Shown here piece by piece: positions 44,922-55,770 of a DNA stretch of 64,000 nucleotides. Position 1 is the stretch's first letter, and each line of letters opens with the position of its first letter. Source of the DNA: Geobacillus icigianus (lineage in GTDB: Bacteria > Bacillota > Bacilli > Bacillales > Anoxybacillaceae); the NCBI RefSeq assembly GCF_000750005.1, contig NZ_JPYA01000162.1:68556-132555 (forward strand), read 5' to 3'. Under the pieces are notes generated by a model. It was not told the origin of the DNA and searched no databases. It saw nothing but the letters and a program-made list of their open reading frames with translations. Made by a program: the position numbers and the translations under genes.

Positions 44922-46940
44922 ATGAGATGGAAATGGCTGTTTGTTTTTTATTGGAAACGATTGTTGAAAAGCAAGTTATACATTGGTGCTAGTTTCTCGT
45001 TTTTTCTTTTGCTGGCCGTACGGTTTACACTATTTTTTACCGATCCGTACAATATGGAGAGTTATGGGGATATCCCTCATGAAGTGTTCATGCTTGTTCA
45101 AATCGTTTCGCTCTTTTACATCGTGTGGTTCTACCTTCTCTATTCCAACGAACTTCGTTACGGCGTTTCGTCATGGTTCGCCGATGGCTACCGAATTTTG
45201 CTGGAGAAAATGAGCGCCTTGCTTGCGGTTCATGCGCTGTACCAAGGGATCATGCTGATGATGAGCTGCGGCGTTTTTTCAATCGTGTATCTCTTCGTTG
45301 GGGTGGAGCCTTCGGATCTGTATTTGTCGTTGCTTCGGTTTCTCGCCGTCTATCAGTTTGGACCGCTCGTGCTCACCGTCCTGTACGGCGTCATCATCGC
45401 ACTGCTGTTGGAAACGAAAAAGGTCAGTTTTTTCGCTATTTTGCTTGTGTGGATCCTGACCGGACCGATGACGACGGAGCTGTTCATCGATCTATCCAAA
45501 ACTGTTCATGCCCGCGACTGGGCGTCGTTGCTGTTTATCGGAAAACACGCGATTCAACGAGCATATGATTCCTACATCGGGTTTGAGGTCGACCGCGGCG
45601 GGGAATGGAAATGGGCCGCATGGTTTCTTTCCCTTGTCGGGTTGGCGTTGTTGTCGTCGATCCGCTTTACGCAGACGAGAAAGGAGCGAAACGCCGTCTT
45701 GAAAGCATTTCTCGTCTTCCCGTTTCTGATCGTCCTAACTGCCTACCATTCCTTGCAAACGAACACCAAGGCGTTCACTCGGGCCGATCAGACGACCGAA
45801 CTCGAGGAATACCGCCAGATGAAACAAGAGACGAACGCCGATTTGCGCTACCGTATCCAGTCGTATGACCTTTCCTTGCATGGATCGCGTGCGGTCGTGC
45901 GCGTGGCCTTGTCCCAGTTGGAAACGAACCGGCCCACGTTTCAACTGTACCATTTGTATCCGCTCCACTCGATTGAAGCGGACCATCAGCCCGTCAAGTT
46001 TACAAGAAACGGCGATCTCGTGACCGTGTGGCTGCCGAAACGCACCTCGACGCTCACGTTTTCGTATGAGATCGTCGATACGGCGCTCATCCCGTACACC
46101 AACGGCCGCATCGTCCTGTTGGCGGATCGAGCGTGGTATCCGAAAAGGAGGGCTTCGCACATGTATCGGACTTATGAATATCGGATGGCGGGGATGACAG
46201 TTTGGGATGGGGCGTTCACCGATCAATTCTTTCCGGACGAAACATATACGTTTACCTTAAACGTAGACGGCGATGTGCTGTTTTGCAATGTGCCAAAGCG
46301 GGGGACGGTTTACCGAGGGAAGGCGCAAGCGGTCACCTTGATCAAAGGGCAAGGGCATCAACTCGTCGATCAAGGATATGAGATCATCTACCCGGCCGAT
46401 TGGCCGCACATGGCGGAACGGGCGCCGACGGTCATCCGCCAGATGGAAAAAACATTCCGTCATGTACAACAAATCGCATCAACGGCGGTTTCATCGTTGC
46501 CGAACAAGATTGTCTTCTCTAGTTTCGGACTGTCCTCGTTTCTCGCACACGATCATCTTGTATATAACACAGATGACTTATATGGGATCGATCAATATAT
46601 TATGGAACAAAATTTTTACGAAAAAATACTTCGGCTTTCCGTACCGCCGAAAGGATCGCGGATCATGTACAACGAGTGGATTTCGCTGGCCACCCGCTGG
46701 TTGATGCAAAAAAATGACCTGCCGGTGATCGACTGGAGCTCCAAAAGTGAGTGGTTCGAGTCGCAACCTCAATCCGTGCAGAAGCAGATTGAATCAGTGT
46801 ATAGCGAGTTTCAGTCGCTTGACGTAGACCAAAAACAGCAATTATTACGGACATGGTATGAGAACATGGACGATGCTTGGACATGGGATCGCGTCATCGA
46901 GATAATGCAGGAGGTGAAAGGCGTTGGCGGTCGTCATTGA
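44922..46940 (+). CDS. Island cassette 3: ABC-2-like membrane protein with M1-peptidase-like ectodomain
   Basis: This 672-residue paralogue of the gene at 41010 has about seven membrane spans (residues 1-265) and an ectodomain beginning LRYRIQSYDLSLHGSRAVVR. The M1-like N-domain is recognisable (FTRNGDLVTVWLPKRTS; RIVLLADRAWYPKRRAS). The zinc site is lost: the equivalent of HExxH reads Y-E-K-I-L (566-570). The ATG at 44922 has only a weak ribosome site. Its base composition is GC-richer than cassettes 1 and 2, closer to the chromosome. The last 17 bases overlap the ATPase gene. Confidence 0.77.
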   Translation: MRWKWLFVFYWKRLLKSKLYIGASFSFFLLLAVRFTLFFTDPYNMESYGDIPHEVFMLVQIVSLFYIVWFYLLYSNELRYGVSSWFADGYRILLEKMSALLAVHALYQGIMLMMSCGVFSIVYLFVGVEPSDLYLSLLRFLAVYQFGPLVLTVLYGVIIALLLETKKVSFFAILLVWILTGPMTTELFIDLSKTVHARDWASLLFIGKHAIQRAYDSYIGFEVDRGGEWKWAAWFLSLVGLALLSSIRFTQTRKERNAVLKAFLVFPFLIVLTAYHSLQTNTKAFTRADQTTELEEYRQMKQETNADLRYRIQSYDLSLHGSRAVVRVALSQLETNRPTFQLYHLYPLHSIEADHQPVKFTRNGDLVTVWLPKRTSTLTFSYEIVDTALIPYTNGRIVLLADRAWYPKRRASHMYRTYEYRMAGMTVWDGAFTDQFFPDETYTFTLNVDGDVLFCNVPKRGTVYRGKAQAVTLIKGQGHQLVDQGYEIIYPADWPHMAERAPTVIRQMEKTFRHVQQIASTAVSSLPNKIVFSSFGLSSFLAHDHLVYNTDDLYGIDQYIMEQNFYEKILRLSVPPKGSRIMYNEWISLATRWLMQKNDLPVIDWSSKSEWFESQPQSVQKQIESVYSEFQSLDVDQKQQLLRTWYENMDDAWTWDRVIEIMQEVKGVGGRH

Positions 46941-47790
46941 AGGATTGACGAAAATCGTGAAAAAAAAGGCGATTTTATCGGATGTCTCCCTCACCCTCTC
47001 CGGCGTGTACGGCTTGCTGGGACCAAACGGCGCCGGCAAGACGACGTTGATGCGCATTGTGGCCGGCCTGTTGGAGTTCAATGCCGGACGGGTGTCGCTC
47101 GGAGACGAGCCGATCAGCACCGGCACGAGGGTGAAGCGGGTGAACGAGATCGGCTATTTGCCGCAAGAGTTTATGATGTACCCGGAGCTGACGATGTATG
47201 AAGTGCTTGAGCATCTCGCTGTCTTGCAAGGTGAACATCCCGTCGCCTGCCGACCTAAAATCGAGAAGGTCATCGAACAAGTCAACTTGTCTTCGCACAT
47301 CAACAAAAAAATGCGCGAGCTGTCCGGCGGCATGCGGCGGCGAGTGGGCATCGCCATGCTGTTGCTTCGGGAACCGTCCATCCTGCTGTTTGACGAGCCG
47401 ACGGCCGGGCTTGACATCCGCGAGCGCGTGCGGTTTCGCAATTTGTTGAAGCGGCTGGGCCATGACCATACGATCGTCATCTCTTCGCATCTTGTCGAGG
47501 ACATTGAATTTCTGTGCACCAAAATCGGAGTTTTGGACCGCGGCACGGTGCTGTTTGAAGGCAGCCCGGACGAGCTCAAGCAAAAAGCCGCTCCTTATAC
47601 GTATGAGTTGGACGTGCCATTTGCGGAGCTTGACTCGGTCATGGCCACCAACGAAGTCGTGCAAATGAGCGAAGAGCCTTCCCACGTCGTCGTGCGCGTC
47701 TTGTCCGAAGAGCCGATCGGTCGGCCTGTCGCCCCGCGGCTGATGGACGGATATTTGGCGTTATTGAAAGAGGCGGAAGCGCATGGATAA
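46924..47790 (+). CDS. Island cassette 3: ABC transporter ATPase
   Basis: This 288-residue ABC ATPase starts with TTG at 46924 after GGAGGTGAAA and has Walker A GPNGAGKTTLMR, LSGGMRRRVGIAM and ILLFDEPTAGLD. It is a close paralogue of the ATPase at 43058, including the stretch IGYLPQEFMMYPELTMYE. It is coupled to the upstream membrane gene (17-base overlap) and the downstream permease (8-base overlap). A complete cassette can therefore be made from 44922 to 48415. Confidence 0.9.
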   Translation: MAVVIEGLTKIVKKKAILSDVSLTLSGVYGLLGPNGAGKTTLMRIVAGLLEFNAGRVSLGDEPISTGTRVKRVNEIGYLPQEFMMYPELTMYEVLEHLAVLQGEHPVACRPKIEKVIEQVNLSSHINKKMRELSGGMRRRVGIAMLLLREPSILLFDEPTAGLDIRERVRFRNLLKRLGHDHTIVISSHLVEDIEFLCTKIGVLDRGTVLFEGSPDELKQKAAPYTYELDVPFAELDSVMATNEVVQMSEEPSHVVVRVLSEEPIGRPVAPRLMDGYLALLKEAEAHG

Positions 47791-48415
47791 AAAGACGATC
47801 GCCCATCATTTTTCCTTCGACCGCCGCTTGCTCGGCCGATTGTACTGGTTTCCGTTTCTCGTCTACGGGCTGTGCGTCGGGTTGATGGGGATCTTGTCCG
47901 CCCGCTCCGACGAACCGTTTTTGCCGTACACCGTCATCCAAGGCATCGCCGTGCCGATCGCCGGATGGCATCTCGTCTTTTTGTACCGCCATTTGTACGA
48001 CGAAGGGGCGAAAGAAGCGCTGTTATGGCATTACCGAAAAACGGTCGTCTTCGACTTGGTTCGCTATGCTGTTTTGCACGGGGGATGCATCGTTCTTCTT
48101 GTCGCGGCGGTCATATGGATTCATGGAACGATGTTTCTCACCGCACCCGTGTTGGTGCACCTGTTTCTGCTGTTTTCGTTTTACCAGTTGATTGGGCTTG
48201 CCTTGTTAGGCGTCTTTGGCAGCCTAGATATCGCCTTATCGGTCATCGCGGTCTATACCTTTATGGAAGTCGCAACGCAGGGAACATTCATGCCGTGGCC
48301 ACATCTGTTTTTGTTTCAAGCGCCGGTCGACTCATTGTCTCTCCTTCTCCCCATGATGTGGCTGGGGGTGGGCATCGTGATCGCCGCCATTTTGATTGGA
48401 CGGGAGTTTTGGTAA
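47783..48415 (+). CDS. Island cassette 3: small multi-pass permease subunit
   Basis: This 210-residue protein has six membrane spans and is a paralogue of the one at 43924 (shared TFMPWPHLFLFQ and GWHLVFLY). It overlaps the ATPase gene by 8 bases. It is the last gene of the island before lspA. The function is inferred only from context: the membrane part of an export or immunity transporter. Confidence 0.72.
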   Translation: MDKKTIAHHFSFDRRLLGRLYWFPFLVYGLCVGLMGILSARSDEPFLPYTVIQGIAVPIAGWHLVFLYRHLYDEGAKEALLWHYRKTVVFDLVRYAVLHGGCIVLLVAAVIWIHGTMFLTAPVLVHLFLLFSFYQLIGLALLGVFGSLDIALSVIAVYTFMEVATQGTFMPWPHLFLFQAPVDSLSLLLPMMWLGVGIVIAAILIGREFW

Positions 48416-48648
48416 ACGAATTGGAAGCCATCGGCTGAATGTGGGGATGAGGAGCTTCTATGGAACGATGTCGGTTCGTTTAGTGCACCCGGCCGCACAC
48501 TCCTCTTGTCGCTTCCATGGTCAGGAAGTGAGAAGTCGCTTCTCCTTATCATGGCTAATTGAGATGGCCGCCGTAAATCGAAAAAAGCTCTCTATAAAGT
48601 CTTGACTGACTCCTTTTTGCCGCTTCATTTGTTTGCCATGGCGAATTA
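48416..48648. other. Right border of the island, no gene seen
   Basis: This short stretch before lspA holds a small hairpin (GAGAAG/CTTCTC near 48530-48544). It has no credible gene and no further peptide remnant. Confidence 0.5.
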
Positions 48649-48657
48649 TGCTACAAT
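48649..48657 (+). promoter_or_regulatory. Extended -10 promoter for lspA
   Basis: TGCTACAAT at 48649-48657 is an extended -10 element 40 bases before the lspA start. The same nonamer stands before panE at 7222. A usable -35 was not found. Confidence 0.5.
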
Positions 48658-48697
48658 GCAAAAAGGATGAATGAGAAGGACAGGGGGATTTGGCACG

Positions 48698-49162
48698 GTG
48701 GCATACTATTGGCTTGCGGCGGCGGTCATCATCCTCGATCAATGGACGAAATGGCTTGTCGTCCGCTCTATGCGACTTGGGGAAAGCATCCCGATCATCG
48801 ACAACGTGCTCTACATTACGTCGCACCGCAATCGCGGAGCGGCATGGGGCATGCTGGAAGGGCAGTTTTGGCTCTTTTATTTGATTACGGTGATCGTCGT
48901 GGCGGCGATCGTGATTTACATCCGCCGCCTGAAGCCTTCCGAGCGCCTAGCCGGCGTGGGGCTTGGGCTGATGCTCGGCGGGGCGATCGGCAATTTTATC
49001 GACCGCGTATTCCGGAAAGAAGTGGTCGACTTTATTCATACGCACATCGGCACGTACAGCTTTCCGGTGTTCAATATCGCCGACTCGGCGCTGACGGTTG
49101 GCGTCATCTTGCTGTTTATTCATCTATTTTTTTTCGCGACACCAGAGAAAGGGAATGAGTAG
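48698..49162 (+). CDS. lspA: Lipoprotein signal peptidase (signal peptidase II)
   Basis: This 154-residue protein has four membrane spans and cleaves signal peptides of prolipoproteins at the lipobox. The two catalytic aspartates are Asp102 (in GNFIDRV) and Asp129 (in NIADSA), with [13 protein letters not shown] earlier. The GTG at 48698 follows AGGGGGA and gives the 154-residue length of B. subtilis LspA; the upstream ATG at 48671 is rejected for that reason. It is followed directly by rluD. Confidence 0.95.
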   Translation: MAYYWLAAAVIILDQWTKWLVVRSMRLGESIPIIDNVLYITSHRNRGAAWGMLEGQFWLFYLITVIVVAAIVIYIRRLKPSERLAGVGLGLMLGGAIGNFIDRVFRKEVVDFIHTHIGTYSFPVFNIADSALTVGVILLFIHLFFFATPEKGNE

Positions 49163-50077
49163 ATGGACACGATCACGTTTCACATCGAAGACGAATATGA
49201 CGGTGAGCGGATCGATAAAGTGATCGCGGCGCTGAATGATGAATGGTCGCGTTCGCAAGTGCAGCAATGGATCAAAAACGGGCTCGTGACGGTCAACGGC
49301 CGCACGGTGAAGGCGAATTACAAATGTGAAGCGGGTGACTCGGTCGCCATCTCGCCGCCCGAACCGGAGCCGATTCATGTGGAACCGGAGCCGATTCCGC
49401 TCGACATTTATTACGAGGACGAGGATGTCCTTGTCGTCAACAAACCGCGCGGCATGGTCGTCCACCCGGCGCCCGGGCATATGCGCGGCACGCTCGTGAA
49501 CGCTTTGCTCGCCCATTGCCGCGACCTATCCGGCATCAACGGCGTGCTGCGCCCCGGCATCGTCCACCGGATTGACAAAGATACATCGGGGCTGTTGATG
49601 GTGGCGAAAAATGATGCCGCCCATCGCTCGCTTGTTGAGCAGCTCGTCAACAAAACGGTGACGCGCCGCTACAAGGCGATCGTCCATGGCGTCATTCCGC
49701 ACGATTACGGCACGATCGACGCTCCTATCGGCCGCGACAAACGCGACCGAAAAAAAATGGCGGTCACCGAAGAAAACGGCAAAGAAGCCGTCACCCATTT
49801 CCGCGTGCTCGAGCGGTTTCGCCAGTATACGTATGTCGAATGCCAGCTGGAAACGGGACGGACGCATCAAATTCGCGTCCATATGAAATATATCGGCTAC
49901 CCGCTCGCCGGCGACCCGCAATACGGGCCGAAAAAGACGCTCCCGATCGACGGCCAGGCGCTTCATGCCGGGGTGCTTGGCTTCCATCACCCGCGCAGCG
50001 GCGACTATTTGGAATTTGAAGCGCCGTTGCCGCCGGAGTTTGCCGAGCTGCTCGAATGGCTGCGAAAAAACGATTGA
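49163..50077 (+). CDS. rluD: RluD-family 23S rRNA pseudouridine synthase (YlyB)
   Basis: This 304-residue protein has an N-terminal S4 RNA-binding domain (RIDKVIAALNDEWSRSQVQQWI) and a pseudouridine synthase domain. The catalytic aspartate is Asp138 in the HRIDKDTSGLL motif. The C-terminal block GRTHQIRVHMKYIGYPLAGDP is typical. It starts right after the lspA stop. The pyrR promoter overlaps its stop codon. Confidence 0.93.
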   Translation: MDTITFHIEDEYDGERIDKVIAALNDEWSRSQVQQWIKNGLVTVNGRTVKANYKCEAGDSVAISPPEPEPIHVEPEPIPLDIYYEDEDVLVVNKPRGMVVHPAPGHMRGTLVNALLAHCRDLSGINGVLRPGIVHRIDKDTSGLLMVAKNDAAHRSLVEQLVNKTVTRRYKAIVHGVIPHDYGTIDAPIGRDKRDRKKMAVTEENGKEAVTHFRVLERFRQYTYVECQLETGRTHQIRVHMKYIGYPLAGDPQYGPKKTLPIDGQALHAGVLGFHHPRSGDYLEFEAPLPPEFAELLEWLRKND

Positions 50078-50102
50078 CAAACGAACACGCTCCCTTTACA
50101 AT
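50074..50102 (+). promoter_or_regulatory. pyr operon promoter
   Basis: TTGACA at 50074-50079 and TACAAT at 50097-50102 with a 17-base spacer. The -35 overlaps the rluD stop codon. Confidence 0.82.
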
Positions 50103-50127
50103 GAGAACAGGTGAACAGGAACCTTTA

Positions 50128-50241
50128 AGTTCAGTCCTGTGAGGCTGAGAAGGGGTCGGATCAACAAGAGATAGGCAGCGTATGCCCGTTTTTTGAAACA
50201 GGATGGGCCGCACCCCCGCTTCGCAGGCGGGGGATTTTTTT
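50128..50241 (+). promoter_or_regulatory. PyrR-dependent attenuator 1 (upstream of pyrR)
   Basis: The PyrR-binding loop CAGTCCTGTGAGGCTG is at 50132-50147. The terminator CCCCCGC / GCGGGGG (50213-50233) is followed by seven T. With UMP or UTP bound, PyrR binds the anti-antiterminator loop and termination is favoured. Confidence 0.93.
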
Positions 50242-50313
50242 GTGCAAACAGGCAAACGCAAGCAAAACGTCATCGACCATTGGACGAAGCCGAGGGCTGG
50301 CGCCGATGCATGA

Positions 50314-50886
<573 letters not shown>

Positions 50887-50899
50887 CGCAAGCTCCCTT

Positions 50900-50993
50900 T
50901 TAAGCGCAGTCCCGCGAGGCTGCCAAAGGGGCGGAATGGTTTCGGCTGTTTCTGCACCCTCTTTGTGCCTGCGCGGGCCAAAGAGGTTTTTTT
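50900..50993 (+). promoter_or_regulatory. PyrR-dependent attenuator 2 (pyrR-pyrP)
   Basis: The PyrR-binding loop GCAGTCCCGCGAGGCTGC is at 50906-50923. The terminator CCTCTTTG / CAAAGAGG (50958-50986) ends in seven T. It governs read-through into pyrP. Confidence 0.93.
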
Positions 50994-51042
50994 GTGCACA
51001 CGAGAAGATACATTCGCTGATCAGGCGAAAGGAGCGAAGAAC

Positions 51043-52341
51043 ATGAACAAACCGGTGTTGGATATTCAAGAGCGCCCGACGGTCGGGCAATGGGTGACAT
51101 TAAGCTTGCAGCACTTGTTCGCGATGTTCGGGGCGACGATTTTGGTGCCGTATTTGGTCGGGTTGGATCCGTCGATCGCCTTGTTCACGAGCGGGCTTGG
51201 GACATTGGCGTTTTTGCTTATCACGAAATGGCAAGTGCCGGCGTATCTCGGTTCATCGTTCGCCTACATCGCGCCGATCATCGCCGCGAAAACGTCCGGC
51301 GGCCCGGGGGCGGCGATGATTGGCAGCTTCCTCGCCGGATTGGTGTACGGCATTGTCGCTCTCATCATTAAAAAAGCGGGCTACCGCTGGGTGATGAAAC
51401 TGTTGCCGCCCGTTGTCGTCGGCCCGGTCATCATCGTCATCGGCCTCGGCTTAGCCGGCACAGCGGTCGGGATGGCGATGAACGGCCCGGACGGCAAATA
51501 CAGTCTGCTCCACTTTTCCGTTGCATTGGTGACGCTTGCCGCCACGATCATTTGCTCGGTGCTGGCGCGCGGCATGTTGAGCCTGATTCCGGTGCTTGTC
51601 GGCATTGTCGTCGGCTATGTTTACGCCCTCGCCGTCGGACTGGTTGACTTGTCGAAAGTGGCGGCGGCAAAATGGTTTGAATGGCCGGATTTCCTCATCC
51701 CGTTTGTCGACTATCCGGTGCACGTCACGGCGCAGATCGTCATGCTCATGGTGCCGGTGGCGATCGTCACCTTGTCGGAGCACATCGGCCATCAGCTTGT
51801 GCTAAGCAAAGTCGTCGGCCGCGACCTCATCCAAAAGCCGGGGTTGCATCGCTCGATTTTAGGCGACGGCACGGCGACGATGATTTCCGCCTTGCTTGGC
51901 GGGCCGCCGAAAACGACGTACGGGGAAAACATCGGCGTGCTGGCCATCACAAGGGTGTACAGCGTCTATGTGCTGGCTGGCGCGGCGGTCATCGCGATCG
52001 CTTTCGGCTTCGTCGGCAAAATCACGGCGCTGATCAGCTCGATTCCGACGCCGGTCATGGGCGGCGTCTCGATCCTGCTGTTTGGCATCATCGCCTCGTC
52101 CGGCTTGCGCATGTTGGTCGACAGCCGCGTGGATTTCGGTGAAACGCGCAATTTAGTCATCGCCTCGGTCATCTTAGTGATCGGCATCGGCGGCGCGGTG
52201 CTCAAAATCAGCGAGAGCTTCCAAATCACAGGAATGGCGCTTTCAGCGATTGCCGGCGTCCTGCTCAATTTCGTGCTGCCGGGGCGGCCGTCAGCCGTGG
52301 AAAACATGTTTGAAGAAGAAAAAAACGACCATGTCGCTTAA
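51043..52341 (+). CDS. pyrP: PyrP, uracil permease
   Basis: This 432-residue polytopic transporter of the NCS2 family imports uracil. The QHLFAMFGATILVPYL block and the GGPPKTTYGENIGVLAITRVYS motif (carrying the substrate-binding glutamate) are intact, and there are about twelve to fourteen membrane spans. The ATG at 51043 follows GAAAGGAG. It lies between attenuators 2 and 3, so uracil uptake is controlled with de novo synthesis. Confidence 0.95.
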   Translation: MNKPVLDIQERPTVGQWVTLSLQHLFAMFGATILVPYLVGLDPSIALFTSGLGTLAFLLITKWQVPAYLGSSFAYIAPIIAAKTSGGPGAAMIGSFLAGLVYGIVALIIKKAGYRWVMKLLPPVVVGPVIIVIGLGLAGTAVGMAMNGPDGKYSLLHFSVALVTLAATIICSVLARGMLSLIPVLVGIVVGYVYALAVGLVDLSKVAAAKWFEWPDFLIPFVDYPVHVTAQIVMLMVPVAIVTLSEHIGHQLVLSKVVGRDLIQKPGLHRSILGDGTATMISALLGGPPKTTYGENIGVLAITRVYSVYVLAGAAVIAIAFGFVGKITALISSIPTPVMGGVSILLFGIIASSGLRMLVDSRVDFGETRNLVIASVILVIGIGGAVLKISESFQITGMALSAIAGVLLNFVLPGRPSAVENMFEEEKNDHVA

Positions 52342-52349
52342 TCGAACAG

Positions 52350-54674
<2,325 letters not shown>

Positions 54675-54675
54675 C

Positions 54676-55770
54676 ATGAAGCGGCAGCTAATTTTAGAAG
54701 ATGGTTCGTTTTTCGTTGGCGAAGCGTTTGGCAGCTTGAAAGACACGACCGGGGAAGTCGTGTTTAACACCGGCATGACCGGATACCAAGAAATTTTGAC
54801 CGATCCGTCGTATTGCGGACAAATCGTGACGATGACGTATCCGTTGATCGGCAACTACGGCATCAACCGCGATGACTTTGAAGCGATTCGCCCGTACGTG
54901 CACGGATTCATCGTGAAAGAGGCGTGCGTGAAGCCATCCAACTGGCGCGGCGAAATGACGCTTGATGACTATTTAAAAGAAAAAGACATCCCGGGGCTGG
55001 CCGGCATCGATACGCGCAAACTGACGCGCCTCATTCGCCAGTACGGAACGCTAAAAGGGATGATTTGCGGCTTGGACGTCCATCCGGCGGAAGCGGCGGC
55101 CCACCTGCGGGCGATGGAGTGGCCGCGCGACCAAGTGCGGCGCGTCTCGACGAAAAGCGCCTATCCGAGCCCGGGGCGCGGCGAGCGCGTGGTCTTGATC
55201 GATTTTGGAATGAAGCACGGCATTTTGCGCGAGCTGAACAAGCGCCATTGCGATGTCATCGTCTTGCCGTACAACGCCACCGTCGAAGAAGTATTAAGCT
55301 GGCATCCGGATGGGGTGATGCTCTCGAACGGCCCGGGCGACCCGAAAGACGTGCCGGAAGCGATCGATATGATTCGCGGGATTTTGGGCAAAGTGCCGCT
55401 CTTTGGCATTTGCCTCGGCCATCAGCTGTTTGCCTTGGCGTGCGGGGCGAATACGGAAAAATTGAAATTCGGCCATCGCGGCTCGAACCATCCGGTGAAA
55501 GATTTGCGCACCGGCAAAGTCGCCATCACAGCGCAAAACCACGGCTACGCTGTGACGCATGAGTCGCTCGCCGGCACCCGCCTGGAAGTGACGCATGTCG
55601 CCTTGAACGACGGCACAGTCGAAGGGCTGCGCCATCTCGATTTCCCGGCGTTTACGGTGCAATACCACCCGGAAGCGTCGCCGGGGCCGGAAGATGCCAA
55701 TCCGCTGTTTGACGAGTTTTTGGCGCTCATCCGCGAGTTCAACAAGAAAGGGGAAGTCATCCATGCCTAA
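54676..55770 (+). CDS. pyrAA: Carbamoyl-phosphate synthase, small (glutaminase) subunit, pyrimidine-specific
   Basis: This 364-residue protein has the N-terminal CarA domain ([13 protein letters not shown]) and a C-terminal class I glutamine amidotransferase domain with the nucleophile in [12 protein letters not shown] and the histidine-glutamate pair in [17 protein letters not shown]. The start is 2 bases after the pyrC stop. It supplies ammonia to the PyrAB subunit. Confidence 0.96.
   Translation: MKRQLILEDGSFFVGEAFGSLKDTTGEVVFNTGMTGYQEILTDPSYCGQIVTMTYPLIGNYGINRDDFEAIRPYVHGFIVKEACVKPSNWRGEMTLDDYLKEKDIPGLAGIDTRKLTRLIRQYGTLKGMICGLDVHPAEAAAHLRAMEWPRDQVRRVSTKSAYPSPGRGERVVLIDFGMKHGILRELNKRHCDVIVLPYNATVEEVLSWHPDGVMLSNGPGDPKDVPEAIDMIRGILGKVPLFGICLGHQLFALACGANTEKLKFGHRGSNHPVKDLRTGKVAITAQNHGYAVTHESLAGTRLEVTHVALNDGTVEGLRHLDFPAFTVQYHPEASPGPEDANPLFDEFLALIREFNKKGEVIHA

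Noticed and set aside
38853..46940. Calling the large island proteins active M1 aminopeptidases
   Set aside because: HExxH is absent in all three paralogues; only a structural resemblance is proposed.
44922..48415. Treating the island as a simple drug exporter
   Set aside because: A 670-residue membrane protein with a large ectodomain is not part of typical two-gene ABC drug exporters; no drug-resistance signature was seen.
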